From NCBI RefSeq assembly GCF_001514145.1, contig NZ_KQ948656.1, forward strand, positions 682,001 to 746,000: a DNA stretch of 64,000 nucleotides, in the 5' to 3' direction. Shown in pieces: positions 47,114 to 55,307 of the stretch. Each line of letters begins with the position of its first letter. Position 1 is the first letter of the stretch. The stretch comes from Streptomyces canus (GTDB taxonomy: Bacteria > Actinomycetota > Actinomycetes > Streptomycetales > Streptomycetaceae). Both the position numbers and the translations under genes were made by a program. A model generated the notes under the pieces. The model worked only from the letters and a program-made list of their open reading frames with translations, was not told the origin of the DNA and made no database searches.

Positions 47114-47588
47114 TCCGTTCCCCGGCACTCCGCCCGGCCGGCGTCACTCGGTGGACAGAGCGCCGAGTCGAGGCCTGATCAGACCATCGACAAGTCGATT
47201 CGGAGCATGTAGCGGCCGTGCGCCCTTCGTTGGTCGGCGACCAGGTCGCCCCGGGGCGATGGTGACGGAGGTGCGGTAGCGGCTCGGACGCAGCCGGCTG
47301 GGCCCCGGTCGCCCCCTGAGAGGACGCGCTGAAGCTTCCCCCGAACACTGCGCGCCTTATTGGGATTCGACAATGACGTCCGGATGAGCGAGTGGGATAA
47401 CTCCGCTTTGTGCCGCATGAGTTGTCAGGCTGTGGCCAAAGCCTGTGCATTCGACCCTTTGACCATCGTCACGCCGGGCGCCGGGGAGTGCCAAACTCGG
47501 CGGTCACGCGCTCGGCCGATTTCCTGAACGTGTGCACGGGCTGCGTTACGCTCATCACCCGCTTCGGGGGAACTGGCGTGCATCGAAC
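47114..47588. other. 475-base intergenic region
   Basis: No gene is supported. The part around 47340-47430 is less GC-rich than the surroundings. The end (47470-47588) should contain the kinase promoter. A leftward open frame (about 79 codons) shows no homology that I recognise and no ribosome site. Confidence 0.5.
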
Positions 47589-49370
47589 GTGACTTCGGGG
47601 GATTTCTTGTCGGGACAGCGGTCGGCGTCGGCGGACGACGCGGCTGCCGCACTGCGGCAGACCGGTGCCTTACCCCTGCGCCTCGGCGACCCGAGGCGCG
47701 TCGGACCCTATGCGCCGGTCGCGCTGCTCGGCAGTGGTGGCATGGGACGGGTGTATCTGGCGCGTCCCGCGGACGACAGCCCGGGCCTGGTCGCGGTGAA
47801 GGTGATCAGGCCGGAGTACGCGGAGGATCCCAGGTTCCGGCGCCGGTTCGAGCGCGAGGCGGCCGTGCACGCCCGCCTTCGTACCCCACACGCACCGCGA
47901 CTGTGCGGCACGGGCTTCGAGGACGAGTTGCTGTGGATGGCCACGGAGTACCTCCCCGGCTTCGATCTGGCGGAAGCCGTGAAGGCGTACGGCGCCCTGG
48001 AGACGGCAGCGGTCTGGCGGCTGGTGGCGGAGCTGGGGCAGGCACTCGCGAGCCTCGCCGTCGAGGAGATCGTGCACCGGGACCTGAAGCCGTCCAACGT
48101 GCTGCTGTCCGTCCGGGGCGCGCATGTGATCGACTTCGGTATTTCCAAGGCCGCTGACGCGAGCGCGATCACCGGCACGGGCAACCGGGTGGGGACTCCG
48201 GCCTACATGTCGCCCGAGCATCTGAGAGAGGGCCTGTCCGACACGGCGTCCGACGTGTTCTCGCTGGCCGGGACTCTGGTCTACGCGGCAACGGGGCGTG
48301 CCCCGTTCGGCGACGGCACCGGCGTCGACGTGATGCACCGGGTGGCGTACGAGGACCCGAACCCCGAGGTGGTCGGTGAGATCGCGGAGGCGGACGCGGA
48401 GCTCGGTTCGCTGCTGACCGCCTGCCTCGACAAGGAGCCCGCGCGGCGGCCCACTCCGCAGGAACTGATCGACGCCGCGGGGTCACGCCCCGTGCCGGCG
48501 ACCTGGCCGGAGCCGCTGGGCGGCAAGGTGCTCGCCCGGCAGCAGGCGTACGAGGCGCTGCACCATCTGCCCGTCGAGGGCATCAGCCGTCTCCGGTCGC
48601 CGGGCGGCCTGCCGCTGCCCCCGTCCGTCCGGGTGCCTGAAGCCGCTCCGCGCGATGCGCGGTCACCGGAGAAGGACGAGAGTTCCGTAGCCGCTCCTCC
48701 CGCGCCCGGACGGCCGGACCCGGTGGAAGTCCCCGCCCGGAGCCGTAGGAGAGCGTTACGGGTCGCCGTCGCGGGCATGGCGATCTGTGTCGTGGCTGCC
48801 GTGGCTTTACTGCTCATCCGTCAGGATCCTCCCGCGGTCGCATCCCCGAAAGCCGGTGCCACCAGGACAGACGGCACCGGCACCCGCGACGGCTCCAGCG
48901 GATCGGTGTCCCCGAGTACGAGCGGACTGACCCGCCCGGACGTCGACGGCGCCGTCGAGGAGGACCGCGACGCCAGGACGGGGACCGCCTCGCCGGAGCC
49001 CGAGGCCTCGGGCTCCGGCGGCAGCCAGGACGACAACGCGGTGCCTCCCGGTGACACTCCGTCCGCCGCGCTCTCCCCCACGCCGTCCGCCGACAGCCCG
49101 TCCGCCGGGACCGACACCGCGCCCTGGCTCGCGGAGTGCACGTACTACGCCGGCAACGGCCGCACCCGCCTCGGCGACAGCGGCAAACGCGTACAGCAGG
49201 TGCAGTGCATCCTGACCGAGCGCGGATACAGCGTGGGAAGCACCAGTGTGGACGGTGAGTTCGGTCCGGACACGGAGACCGCGGTCCAGGCCTTCCAGAG
49301 CGAGCGGGGGCTGAACGCCGACGGCGTCGTCGGGCACGACACCTGGGTCGCCCTGCGCAGCGCCGGGTGA
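47589..49370 (+). CDS. Receptor Ser/Thr protein kinase with peptidoglycan-binding domain
   Basis: A 593-residue PknB-like kinase. The kinase domain (about 35-300) has the glycine loop LLGSGGMGRVYLA, Lys in VAVKVIRPE, HRDLKPSNVLLS, DFGISK and GTPAYMSPEHL. A Pro-rich linker leads to one membrane helix (about 392-412: RVAVAGMAICVVAAVALLLI), then an extracellular Ser/Thr/Pro-rich stretch and a PG_binding_1 domain (about 520-593: VDGEFGPDTETAVQAFQSER). It probably couples cell-wall state to phosphorylation. GTG 47589 is chosen; TTG 47608, with GGGGGA upstream, is an alternative. Confidence 0.93.
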   Translation: MTSGDFLSGQRSASADDAAAALRQTGALPLRLGDPRRVGPYAPVALLGSGGMGRVYLARPADDSPGLVAVKVIRPEYAEDPRFRRRFEREAAVHARLRTPHAPRLCGTGFEDELLWMATEYLPGFDLAEAVKAYGALETAAVWRLVAELGQALASLAVEEIVHRDLKPSNVLLSVRGAHVIDFGISKAADASAITGTGNRVGTPAYMSPEHLREGLSDTASDVFSLAGTLVYAATGRAPFGDGTGVDVMHRVAYEDPNPEVVGEIAEADAELGSLLTACLDKEPARRPTPQELIDAAGSRPVPATWPEPLGGKVLARQQAYEALHHLPVEGISRLRSPGGLPLPPSVRVPEAAPRDARSPEKDESSVAAPPAPGRPDPVEVPARSRRRALRVAVAGMAICVVAAVALLLIRQDPPAVASPKAGATRTDGTGTRDGSSGSVSPSTSGLTRPDVDGAVEEDRDARTGTASPEPEASGSGGSQDDNAVPPGDTPSAALSPTPSADSPSAGTDTAPWLAECTYYAGNGRTRLGDSGKRVQQVQCILTERGYSVGSTSVDGEFGPDTETAVQAFQSERGLNADGVVGHDTWVALRSAG

Positions 49371-49401
49371 CGACCCCGGCCCAACGGCCCACGCGCCGCG
49401 T

Positions 49402-50916
49402 TCACTCGTCGATCACCGAGCCGAAGTGGGCACCGTGGGCGCTCCCGCCGAGGGCGGCGGCGCCGTAGGAACGCGAACCCTCGGCGAGCAGTCCCTTGCC
49501 GCTCGCGGGCAGCAGCCACACCGCTCCGTCGCCGGCGTTCTCGTCGGGCGCGGCGGCCAGCAGCTCGGCCCGCCCGTCGCCGTCGGTGTCCACCAGCCGC
49601 ACCTGGCCGCCCCAGCCGTCACCGGCCTCGACGGCTCCGGGGATGCCCGGGGTGTCCTGGTCGAAGGACTGGGCGCCGGTGCCGGTCAGGCCCTCCTGCG
49701 CGCCACGCAGCAGCCACACCGCACCGGCACCGGCTTCGCCGTCCACGTCCTCGCCCGGCGCGCCGACCGCCACGTCGGCCAAACCGTCACCGTCGACGTC
49801 CGCGACGGACAGGTCGTTGCCCCAGGAGTCGTCCCTCTCCCCGGCTCCGGGCACGCCCGGGGAGTTCTGCGACCACCATTGCGGGGCGGTGCCGGGGCCC
49901 TCCATGCCGGCGGGCCCGTCATCACCGCCGTAATAGACGCCGACCAGCCCGCCGGGCGCTTCCGCGTCACCGGCCGCCTCGTCCACGGCGCTGAGCTGGC
50001 CGACGACGAGGTCGTCGTAGCCGTCGCCGTTGATGTCGCCGGAGGCGGTGCCCAGTCCGCCGTGCAGGTCGCGACCGTAGCTCAGGCCTTCTGCGCCACC
50101 CGTGTAGTAGGCGGACCAGCCCTTGGTGTAGTCGTCATCGAAGCTGTAGCCGGAGACGACGAGGTCGGCGAAGCCGTCGCTGTCGTAGTCGCCGGTGGTC
50201 AGGTAGGCGGCCTGGAGGGAGTGACCGGTGGAGTGCGGGGTGCCGACCTGGCGCAGGACGCCGGCGTGGTACGTGAAGACGTGCAGGCCCGCCTTCTGGT
50301 CCAGGACGACGAGCTGGTCGCCGTCGATGTCCCCGGTGAACCGGGCCGCGGCCACCGCATGGCCGAACCGTGCGCCCTCGGCGGGCGTGGCGGCGGCGAC
50401 GGTCGCGGTGCGCCCGGTGTCGAGGCCGTTCGCTGATCCGTGGACGACGGTCACCCGGCCCGCGTCCTCGACGGTGCCCTCGTCCTCGCCGGGCGTGCCG
50501 ATGACCGCGTCGTCGTAGCCGTCACCGTCCAGGTCGCCGGTCGCGACCGCCTGTCCGAAGTGGTCCCCGGTCTCGGAGGTTCCGGGCACGCCCTTGGTCG
50601 ACTGGCTGAGGAGCTGGACCCGGCCCTTGGGCACGGTGGTGTTGGTGCCGATGCCGTTGGGGGCGCCGTACTGCACGGTGACGTACCCGGCGCCCTCCTC
50701 GCCGTCGACGGTGCCCTCCGGGACGCCGGTGAGGAGGTCGCTGTAGCCGTCGCCGTTGAAGTCGCTGTTGCGGTCGGCGGCGGAGGTGCCGCCCGGGACG
50801 CCCGCGAACGCGGTCGGCGCGGCCAGGATGCCCGCTCCCGCCAGCAGCAGGAAGGAGGCCGCTGCGACGGCGGCCGAACCTGCGGCACGCCGCTTGGTGC
50901 GCATGGTGATGCTCAT
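49402..50916 (-). CDS. Secreted FG-GAP/integrin-alpha repeat protein
   Basis: A 504-residue exported beta-propeller protein. The signal peptide (about 1-38, ending AFA) is followed by about seven FG-GAP repeats with calcium-type motifs: DFNGDGYSDLLTGVPEG, DLDGDGYDDAVIGTPGED, DINGDGYDDLVVGQL, DVDGDGLADVAVGAPGED, DTDGDGRAELLAAAPD. Such proteins are common in Streptomyces secretomes; no enzyme domain is present. GGGGGGA precedes ATG 50916. It is convergent with the receptor kinase. The function is unknown, perhaps binding or adhesion. Confidence 0.93.
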   Translation of the reverse strand: MSITMRTKRRAAGSAAVAAASFLLLAGAGILAAPTAFAGVPGGTSAADRNSDFNGDGYSDLLTGVPEGTVDGEEGAGYVTVQYGAPNGIGTNTTVPKGRVQLLSQSTKGVPGTSETGDHFGQAVATGDLDGDGYDDAVIGTPGEDEGTVEDAGRVTVVHGSANGLDTGRTATVAAATPAEGARFGHAVAAARFTGDIDGDQLVVLDQKAGLHVFTYHAGVLRQVGTPHSTGHSLQAAYLTTGDYDSDGFADLVVSGYSFDDDYTKGWSAYYTGGAEGLSYGRDLHGGLGTASGDINGDGYDDLVVGQLSAVDEAAGDAEAPGGLVGVYYGGDDGPAGMEGPGTAPQWWSQNSPGVPGAGERDDSWGNDLSVADVDGDGLADVAVGAPGEDVDGEAGAGAVWLLRGAQEGLTGTGAQSFDQDTPGIPGAVEAGDGWGGQVRLVDTDGDGRAELLAAAPDENAGDGAVWLLPASGKGLLAEGSRSYGAAALGGSAHGAHFGSVIDE

Positions 50917-50949
50917 GTCTGGTCCCCCCGTGGAATGTTGACGGTCCGT

Positions 50950-50972
50950 CAGTCGGCTGGTCCGGCCGACTG
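50950..50972. terminator. Hairpin downstream of VOC gene
   Basis: CAGTCGGC (50950-50957), loop TGGTCCG and GCCGACTG (50965-50972) form a perfect 8-bp stem between the leftward VOC gene and the FG-GAP gene. Confidence 0.5.
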
Positions 50973-51095
50973 CCCTTTGATGCAACGCAGGGTTCGACAC
51001 GACGAGTCCGGAACAAGTTGTGGGGCCCAGGCGTGCTGTGACACGCCAGTGACGTCCGTGGCCGCACCACGACATCCCGGGGCGGACCCGTAAGA

Positions 51096-51521
51096 TCAGT
51101 GCACCGGCTCGCCGATGCCCAGCAGGTTGCCCTCGCTGTCGCGGAACCAGGCCGCGCGCTCTCCTCGGGCGTTCTTGCTCGGATAGTTGCCGTCGATGTC
51201 GGCGATGCCGTTCTTCGTGCGGAAGCCGGGGAGGTCGACCTCCTCGAAGACCACGCCACGCTGCTGCAGCTGGGAGACGACGGTCTCGATGTCGTCCACC
51301 TCCCATCCCATCTGGGTGAAGGTGCCGTGCGAGGCCCCTGTCGACCGGAAGAGGGCGAAGTCCGTGCCCCCGCAGCGGTACAGCAGTCCGCCGGGGCGTT
51401 CGTCGACGGGCTCGAGCCCCAGCTGCTCGGCGTAGAAGCGCCGGGCCCGGTCCAGGTCCTGCGCGGGAAGCCTGGTCGCCACGCGACCCCGGGCCAGGAT
51501 GTTCCTGTCGTCTGCGGTCAT
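51096..51521 (-). CDS. VOC-superfamily protein
   Basis: A 141-residue VOC protein: RVATRLPAQDLDRARRFYAE, LGLEPVDERPGGLLYRC, GTFTQMGWEVDDIETVVSQL and AAWFRDSEGNLLGIGEPVH. It resembles glyoxalase-like resistance or isomerase proteins. Monocistronic; divergent from the TPR-like gene at 51680. The substrate is unknown. Confidence 0.9.
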   Translation of the reverse strand: MTADDRNILARGRVATRLPAQDLDRARRFYAEQLGLEPVDERPGGLLYRCGGTDFALFRSTGASHGTFTQMGWEVDDIETVVSQLQQRGVVFEEVDLPGFRTKNGIADIDGNYPSKNARGERAAWFRDSEGNLLGIGEPVH

Positions 51522-51679
51522 ACCTCGACTGTGCGCCGGTTCGCCGCCGTGTGCCGGGCGCGCCCTCGCGGGTGGAGCAACCGAAACCATCATGACAGGT
51601 CAGCGGCCGTTTTCGTAGGACGGACGGCACAGCTCGAACGTCTTGTCCGGCTGCTGCTCCGGATCTCAGAATTCCCGTC

Positions 51680-52936
51680 ATGGATCACTCAGAAAAGGTC
51701 GATCAGGACGCGGTGTTGCGGGCGCGCACGATGCTGCTCGGATCCGGCCGACTGGAGCTCGGGCGCCGGGTCGAGGCGTACCGGGTGCTTTCCGCCGTGA
51801 GTCCTTTGACCTATCTCCCGAAGCTGGTGGAGGCGTTGCTGTCCTACGGATACGCGCAGGAGGCCGGGAATCCGGCGGAGGTCCAACTGGCCCGTCGAGC
51901 CGAGGCCGTGGCCGCGGCGCGAGCCATCGACGACAAGGATCCGAAGAAGACCGATCTGCTGGTCCGTGCCCTGGACGCCTTTCGGCACCAGCTGTATCTC
52001 CTCGGCCGCCGGACCGAAGGATTCGCCATGTGCGAGGAGATGGCCGAGGCCGGGAAATCAGGATTCGAACGCGGTCAGGTGAAAAGCCCCGTGTACGGAC
52101 ATGGACCGCTGGTGGTCGTTCTGGCCGAGGAGGGCCGGTACCAGGAAGCCGCGGAGTGGTGCGAGCAGATGGTCCGATCCGAGCACGAGCAGGAATCGGC
52201 GGAACTGCCGTTCTGGGACATGGTCGAGTGGGTGGCCGCGCTGGACGCCTCCGGACGTCACGAGGCCGCTGTGGAAGTCCTCGCGGAGCTCGTGGACGAC
52301 ACCCGCGCGAGATGTGCCGAGGACGACACCGCACTGGCCATCCTGACGTGGGAGCTGGTCCACCAGGCCGGGTTGCTGGATGGCGTGGGGCGCCGCGCCG
52401 AGGCCGTGGTGGCCCGGCAGGAGGCCCTCGCCCTACTCACCGAGTTGGACCTGACGGGGGAGCGCAAGAGCTGGAGCAACATTCACTCGTGGTGGGGCAC
52501 GCTGTTCGCCATGTCCGGCCGTTCGGCGGAGCCGGTGCCGTCCGCGAGTGCGCCGGGCCCGTCTTTCGGTTCGGCTTTTCTCCAATGGTCGCCCGACATC
52601 AAGCAGGCCTACTTCGGCAGCATGGCGTCCCTCAAAGAGCAGGTCGAGGAACTGCGGGAGGCAGCAAGGACCGATCCGGGCAGGCATCTGCCCGAACTGG
52701 TCGCCGCGCACCGAAGACTCATGATCCGGTGTGCCGTCTACCGGGAGAACCGGAGCCATCTCATTCTGAAGCCGCTCCGGCCCGTATTCAATGAACACGT
52801 GGATCTCGCCCGCTGTCTCGCCGACAAGGAAGTGCTGGCCCGTGCCCTGACGGACCGTTCCATGTTCCTTCTCGCCGCCCACCAGTACGGCGAGGCCTAC
52901 GACGATTTCGTGGAAGTCTGCGAGCTGTTGAACTGA
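51680..52936 (+). CDS. TPR-like helical protein of unknown function
   Basis: A 418-residue, entirely helical protein beginning MDHSEKVDQDAVLRARTMLL. Repeated helix pairs (LPKLVEALLSYGYAQEAGNP, FAMCEEMAEAGKSGFERGQV, VVLAEEGRYQEAAEWCEQMV, LDASGRHEAAVEVLAELVDD) look like tetratricopeptide repeats. There is no signal peptide, membrane segment or DNA-binding domain. It resembles the TPR sensor part of actinobacterial regulators without the effector domain. The function is unknown; a recent loss of a partner domain is possible. Confidence 0.83.
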   Translation: MDHSEKVDQDAVLRARTMLLGSGRLELGRRVEAYRVLSAVSPLTYLPKLVEALLSYGYAQEAGNPAEVQLARRAEAVAAARAIDDKDPKKTDLLVRALDAFRHQLYLLGRRTEGFAMCEEMAEAGKSGFERGQVKSPVYGHGPLVVVLAEEGRYQEAAEWCEQMVRSEHEQESAELPFWDMVEWVAALDASGRHEAAVEVLAELVDDTRARCAEDDTALAILTWELVHQAGLLDGVGRRAEAVVARQEALALLTELDLTGERKSWSNIHSWWGTLFAMSGRSAEPVPSASAPGPSFGSAFLQWSPDIKQAYFGSMASLKEQVEELREAARTDPGRHLPELVAAHRRLMIRCAVYRENRSHLILKPLRPVFNEHVDLARCLADKEVLARALTDRSMFLLAAHQYGEAYDDFVEVCELLN

Positions 52937-52939
52937 CGG

Positions 52940-53893
52940 TCAGTGCTGGGCGAACTGGACCCGGGTCGGCTGCACGACGTCCGGCCTCACGCCGATACCG
53001 TCGATTTCCAGTTGCTCGCCGTAGATGTCGGTGATCCTGATCGCGCCACCGCATCCGCTGCCCTGCTCGGAAAGGAAGTAGTTGTAATCCGTGCGGGGCA
53101 ACTCCTTCCAGCCGGAGGCGGTTTCGAGTTCCAGTCGGGCCAGCGGGTTGCGGTGGCCGATCGCCTGGACACCGCACCAGTAGCGGCTCGATCCGGTCTT
53201 GTACCGGATCGAGACCGTGTCGGAGGTGCTGGGGCTCAGCAGGCTCCAGGTGATCGGGATCCGGCCCTGCACGGGGGCGGCGAGTTTCGCGAACGCCTGC
53301 GGGCTGAGGTCGAGTTGGCCGGGTGCGCAGGGCAGGGGGCACTCGTTGGTGATGCGGACCGTGACGGAGGCGCCGCTCCCGGCCCGGACGCGGATGTACG
53401 CCCCGCACGCCTTGGACGTCTCGTAGTCGGTGTGGTTCATCGCCGCGGTCATGACGTCGCTGGTGGGGCCGTACAGGCAGGCGCCGTCGCCGTTGCCCAC
53501 GTCGTAGAAGGTGGCCACCCCGTCGTATGAGACGCCCGGTTTGATCCGTCCGGTCAGCGATGCCGAGGCGGACACCTTCCGCGCCGGGCGCGAGGCCGGC
53601 GCCGTCGACGGCCGGGGTGACGCGGTGCTCGCGGTGGCCTTCGGGCTGCCTGTGCGGGCGGACGGGGAAGGGGATGCCGAGGCGGGCTTCGACTCCTGTG
53701 CCGTCGGGGTGGGCGTGCCACGGGTGGCGGCGACGGCCGTGGCCGCGGCCGAGTCGGCGGCGTCGGTCTCGTGGTCAGGGCCGAAGGTGACGAACAGTGC
53801 CGCCACGAGCGCGACGACGACGGCGACGGACGCCGAGACGAGGGCCGTGCGCCGCCTGCCCGACGACGAGGAACGATGCGAACGAGATGCCAC
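52940..53893 (-). CDS. Expansin-like secreted protein
   Basis: A 317-residue exported protein. After an N-terminal membrane/signal segment (TALVSASVAVVVALVAALFV) comes a Ser/Thr/Pro-rich linker (to about 105), then an expansin module: a double-psi beta-barrel with GVATFYDVGNGDGACLYGP, Asp/His in MNHTDY, VRITNECPLPCAPGQLDLS, PITWSLLSP, and a C-terminal CBM63-like domain (WCGVQAIGHRNPLARLELE). Bacterial expansins loosen cellulose and walls without hydrolysis. GTG 53893 follows GAAGGA. It fits with the many glycoside hydrolases of the window. Confidence 0.9.
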   Translation of the reverse strand: MASRSHRSSSSGRRRTALVSASVAVVVALVAALFVTFGPDHETDAADSAAATAVAATRGTPTPTAQESKPASASPSPSARTGSPKATASTASPRPSTAPASRPARKVSASASLTGRIKPGVSYDGVATFYDVGNGDGACLYGPTSDVMTAAMNHTDYETSKACGAYIRVRAGSGASVTVRITNECPLPCAPGQLDLSPQAFAKLAAPVQGRIPITWSLLSPSTSDTVSIRYKTGSSRYWCGVQAIGHRNPLARLELETASGWKELPRTDYNYFLSEQGSGCGGAIRITDIYGEQLEIDGIGVRPDVVQPTRVQFAQH

Positions 53894-53948
53894 TGGTGCG
53901 TCCTTCGGTGATCCGTGCAAGCCTCCGGCGGAGGGTGCTTCCGACTCG

Positions 53949-55202
53949 TCAGTCGCCGCCGAGCGCGGAAAGGTTGCCGGGGACTTCCCGGGCCATCGCG
54001 TCCCCGGTCGGGTCCAGTCCCGTCATGAGTTCCGCGAAGGCACTGGCGGCGGCCGGGGAGGTGAAGAGACGGTCGAGGCGGGCGCGGGCGAGGTTACGCA
54101 GGAAGGGCTCGGCGTCGCCCGCGTCGTGGAGGGTCCGGGTGAGCCAGTGGGAGAACTCCTGGTCGTTCCAGACGCGGCGCAGACAGCGCGCCGAGTAGGT
54201 GTGCAGGGCGGTGTCGTCGCCCTGGACCGAGTCGCGCACGGCCCGGGCGAAGAGATCGGCGTCGTACAGGGCGAGGTTCATGCCCTTGCCGCCCATGGGT
54301 GACACGATGTGCGCCGCGTCGCCGACCAGGAAGAGACGGCCGTATCGCATGGGGTCGTGGACAAGGCTGCGGAGCCGGAAGATCTCGCGGTCGGTGATCG
54401 GACCGGACACGAGGCCGGGGTCGCCGAGCCTGGTGCGCAGGGCGTCCCAGACGCGGGTATCGGGCCAGGCGTCGGGGTCGTCGTCGGGCGGACACTGGAG
54501 GTAGTAGCGGCTGGACCGCGGCCCGCGCGGGAAGTGAGCGGCGAAGCCCTCCCGGCTGACGGCCAGAAGGGGGTGGGCCGGGGGCGGGGCGTCGGCCAGG
54601 ACGGTGAGCCAGCCGATGCCGTGGTCGAAGGCGTACGTGGTGAGGGCGCCGTCGGGGACGGTCGTACGGCTGACGCCCCGGTCGCCGTCGCAGCCGGCGA
54701 CGAAGTCGCACGTGATCGTGCGGGGCGTGCCGTCGGCGGTGCGGTAGCGGACGGTCGGGCGGTCGCCGGTCAGGTCGTGCAGGGAGACGTCTGCGGCCTC
54801 GAAGCGCAGGTCGCCGCCGTCCTCGAGATAGGTGGTGGTGAGCTTCTGCACGAGGACCTGCTGAGGGCACAGGCGGGCCGGAGGGCCGTCGGAGCCGTCG
54901 CTGTCGGACACCAGACGGCTGCGGCCGTCCACCCGGAACTCCAGGATGCCGTCGTACGGGACACCGCCGAGGACCCGGTCCGTCAGCCCCCACGAGTCGA
55001 ACATGCGGACCGCTCGCGTCTCGACGATGCCGGCCCGCTGGCGCTGCGCCACATGGTCGCGGGAGCGGCGTTCCAGGACGACGCAGTCGATGCCGCTGTG
55101 CCGCAGCAGCGTGGCGACGGCCATCCCGGCCGGCCCCGCGCCGATCACGACGACGGTCGTGGATTCGGCGGAATCCTGCAACTGTCCTGTTTCTTCGGCC
55201 AC
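53949..55202 (-). CDS. pobA: 4-hydroxybenzoate 3-monooxygenase-like FAD hydroxylase
   Basis: A 417-residue class A flavin hydroxylase: VVVIGAGPAGMAVATLLRHS (FAD-binding), ERRSRDHVAQRQRAGIVETR as in PobA (Arg-Ala-Gly region near the substrate), CDFVAGCDGDRGVSR with the DG motif, and LFLVGDAAHIVSPMGGKGMN. It converts 4-hydroxybenzoate to protocatechuate with NADPH and O2. Plant-wall phenolics released by the CE1 esterase could feed it. The end lies 55 bases before the expansin start in the same direction. Confidence 0.87.
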   Translation of the reverse strand: MAEETGQLQDSAESTTVVVIGAGPAGMAVATLLRHSGIDCVVLERRSRDHVAQRQRAGIVETRAVRMFDSWGLTDRVLGGVPYDGILEFRVDGRSRLVSDSDGSDGPPARLCPQQVLVQKLTTTYLEDGGDLRFEAADVSLHDLTGDRPTVRYRTADGTPRTITCDFVAGCDGDRGVSRTTVPDGALTTYAFDHGIGWLTVLADAPPPAHPLLAVSREGFAAHFPRGPRSSRYYLQCPPDDDPDAWPDTRVWDALRTRLGDPGLVSGPITDREIFRLRSLVHDPMRYGRLFLVGDAAHIVSPMGGKGMNLALYDADLFARAVRDSVQGDDTALHTYSARCLRRVWNDQEFSHWLTRTLHDAGDAEPFLRNLARARLDRLFTSPAAASAFAELMTGLDPTGDAMAREVPGNLSALGGD

Positions 55203-55246
55203 TTGGGCACCTCCGAAGCCAGCCTAGCGAGGAGGGTGGCCGAAAC

Positions 55247-55291
55247 GAGCCGGATCCGATCAGCACAGGCACGGCTGATCGGATCCGGCTC
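55247..55291. terminator. Strong hairpin terminator of GH95-GH97 operon
   Basis: GAGCCGGATCCGATCAGC (55247-55264) pairs perfectly with its reverse complement (55274-55291) across a 9-base loop. It lies 17 bases after the GH97 stop on the minus strand. Confidence 0.88.
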
Positions 55292-55307
55292 CCGGAACTA
55301 CGGTGCG

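Noticed and set aside
47179..47450. Minus-strand frame of about 79-115 codons between hydrolase and kinase genes
   Set aside because: No ribosome site or homology; composition unlike neighbouring genes.
50937..50960. TTGACGG near 50937 as another copy of the direct-repeat element
   Set aside because: The partner half-sites at +11, +32 and +43 are absent, and the sequence is part of a local inverted repeat.
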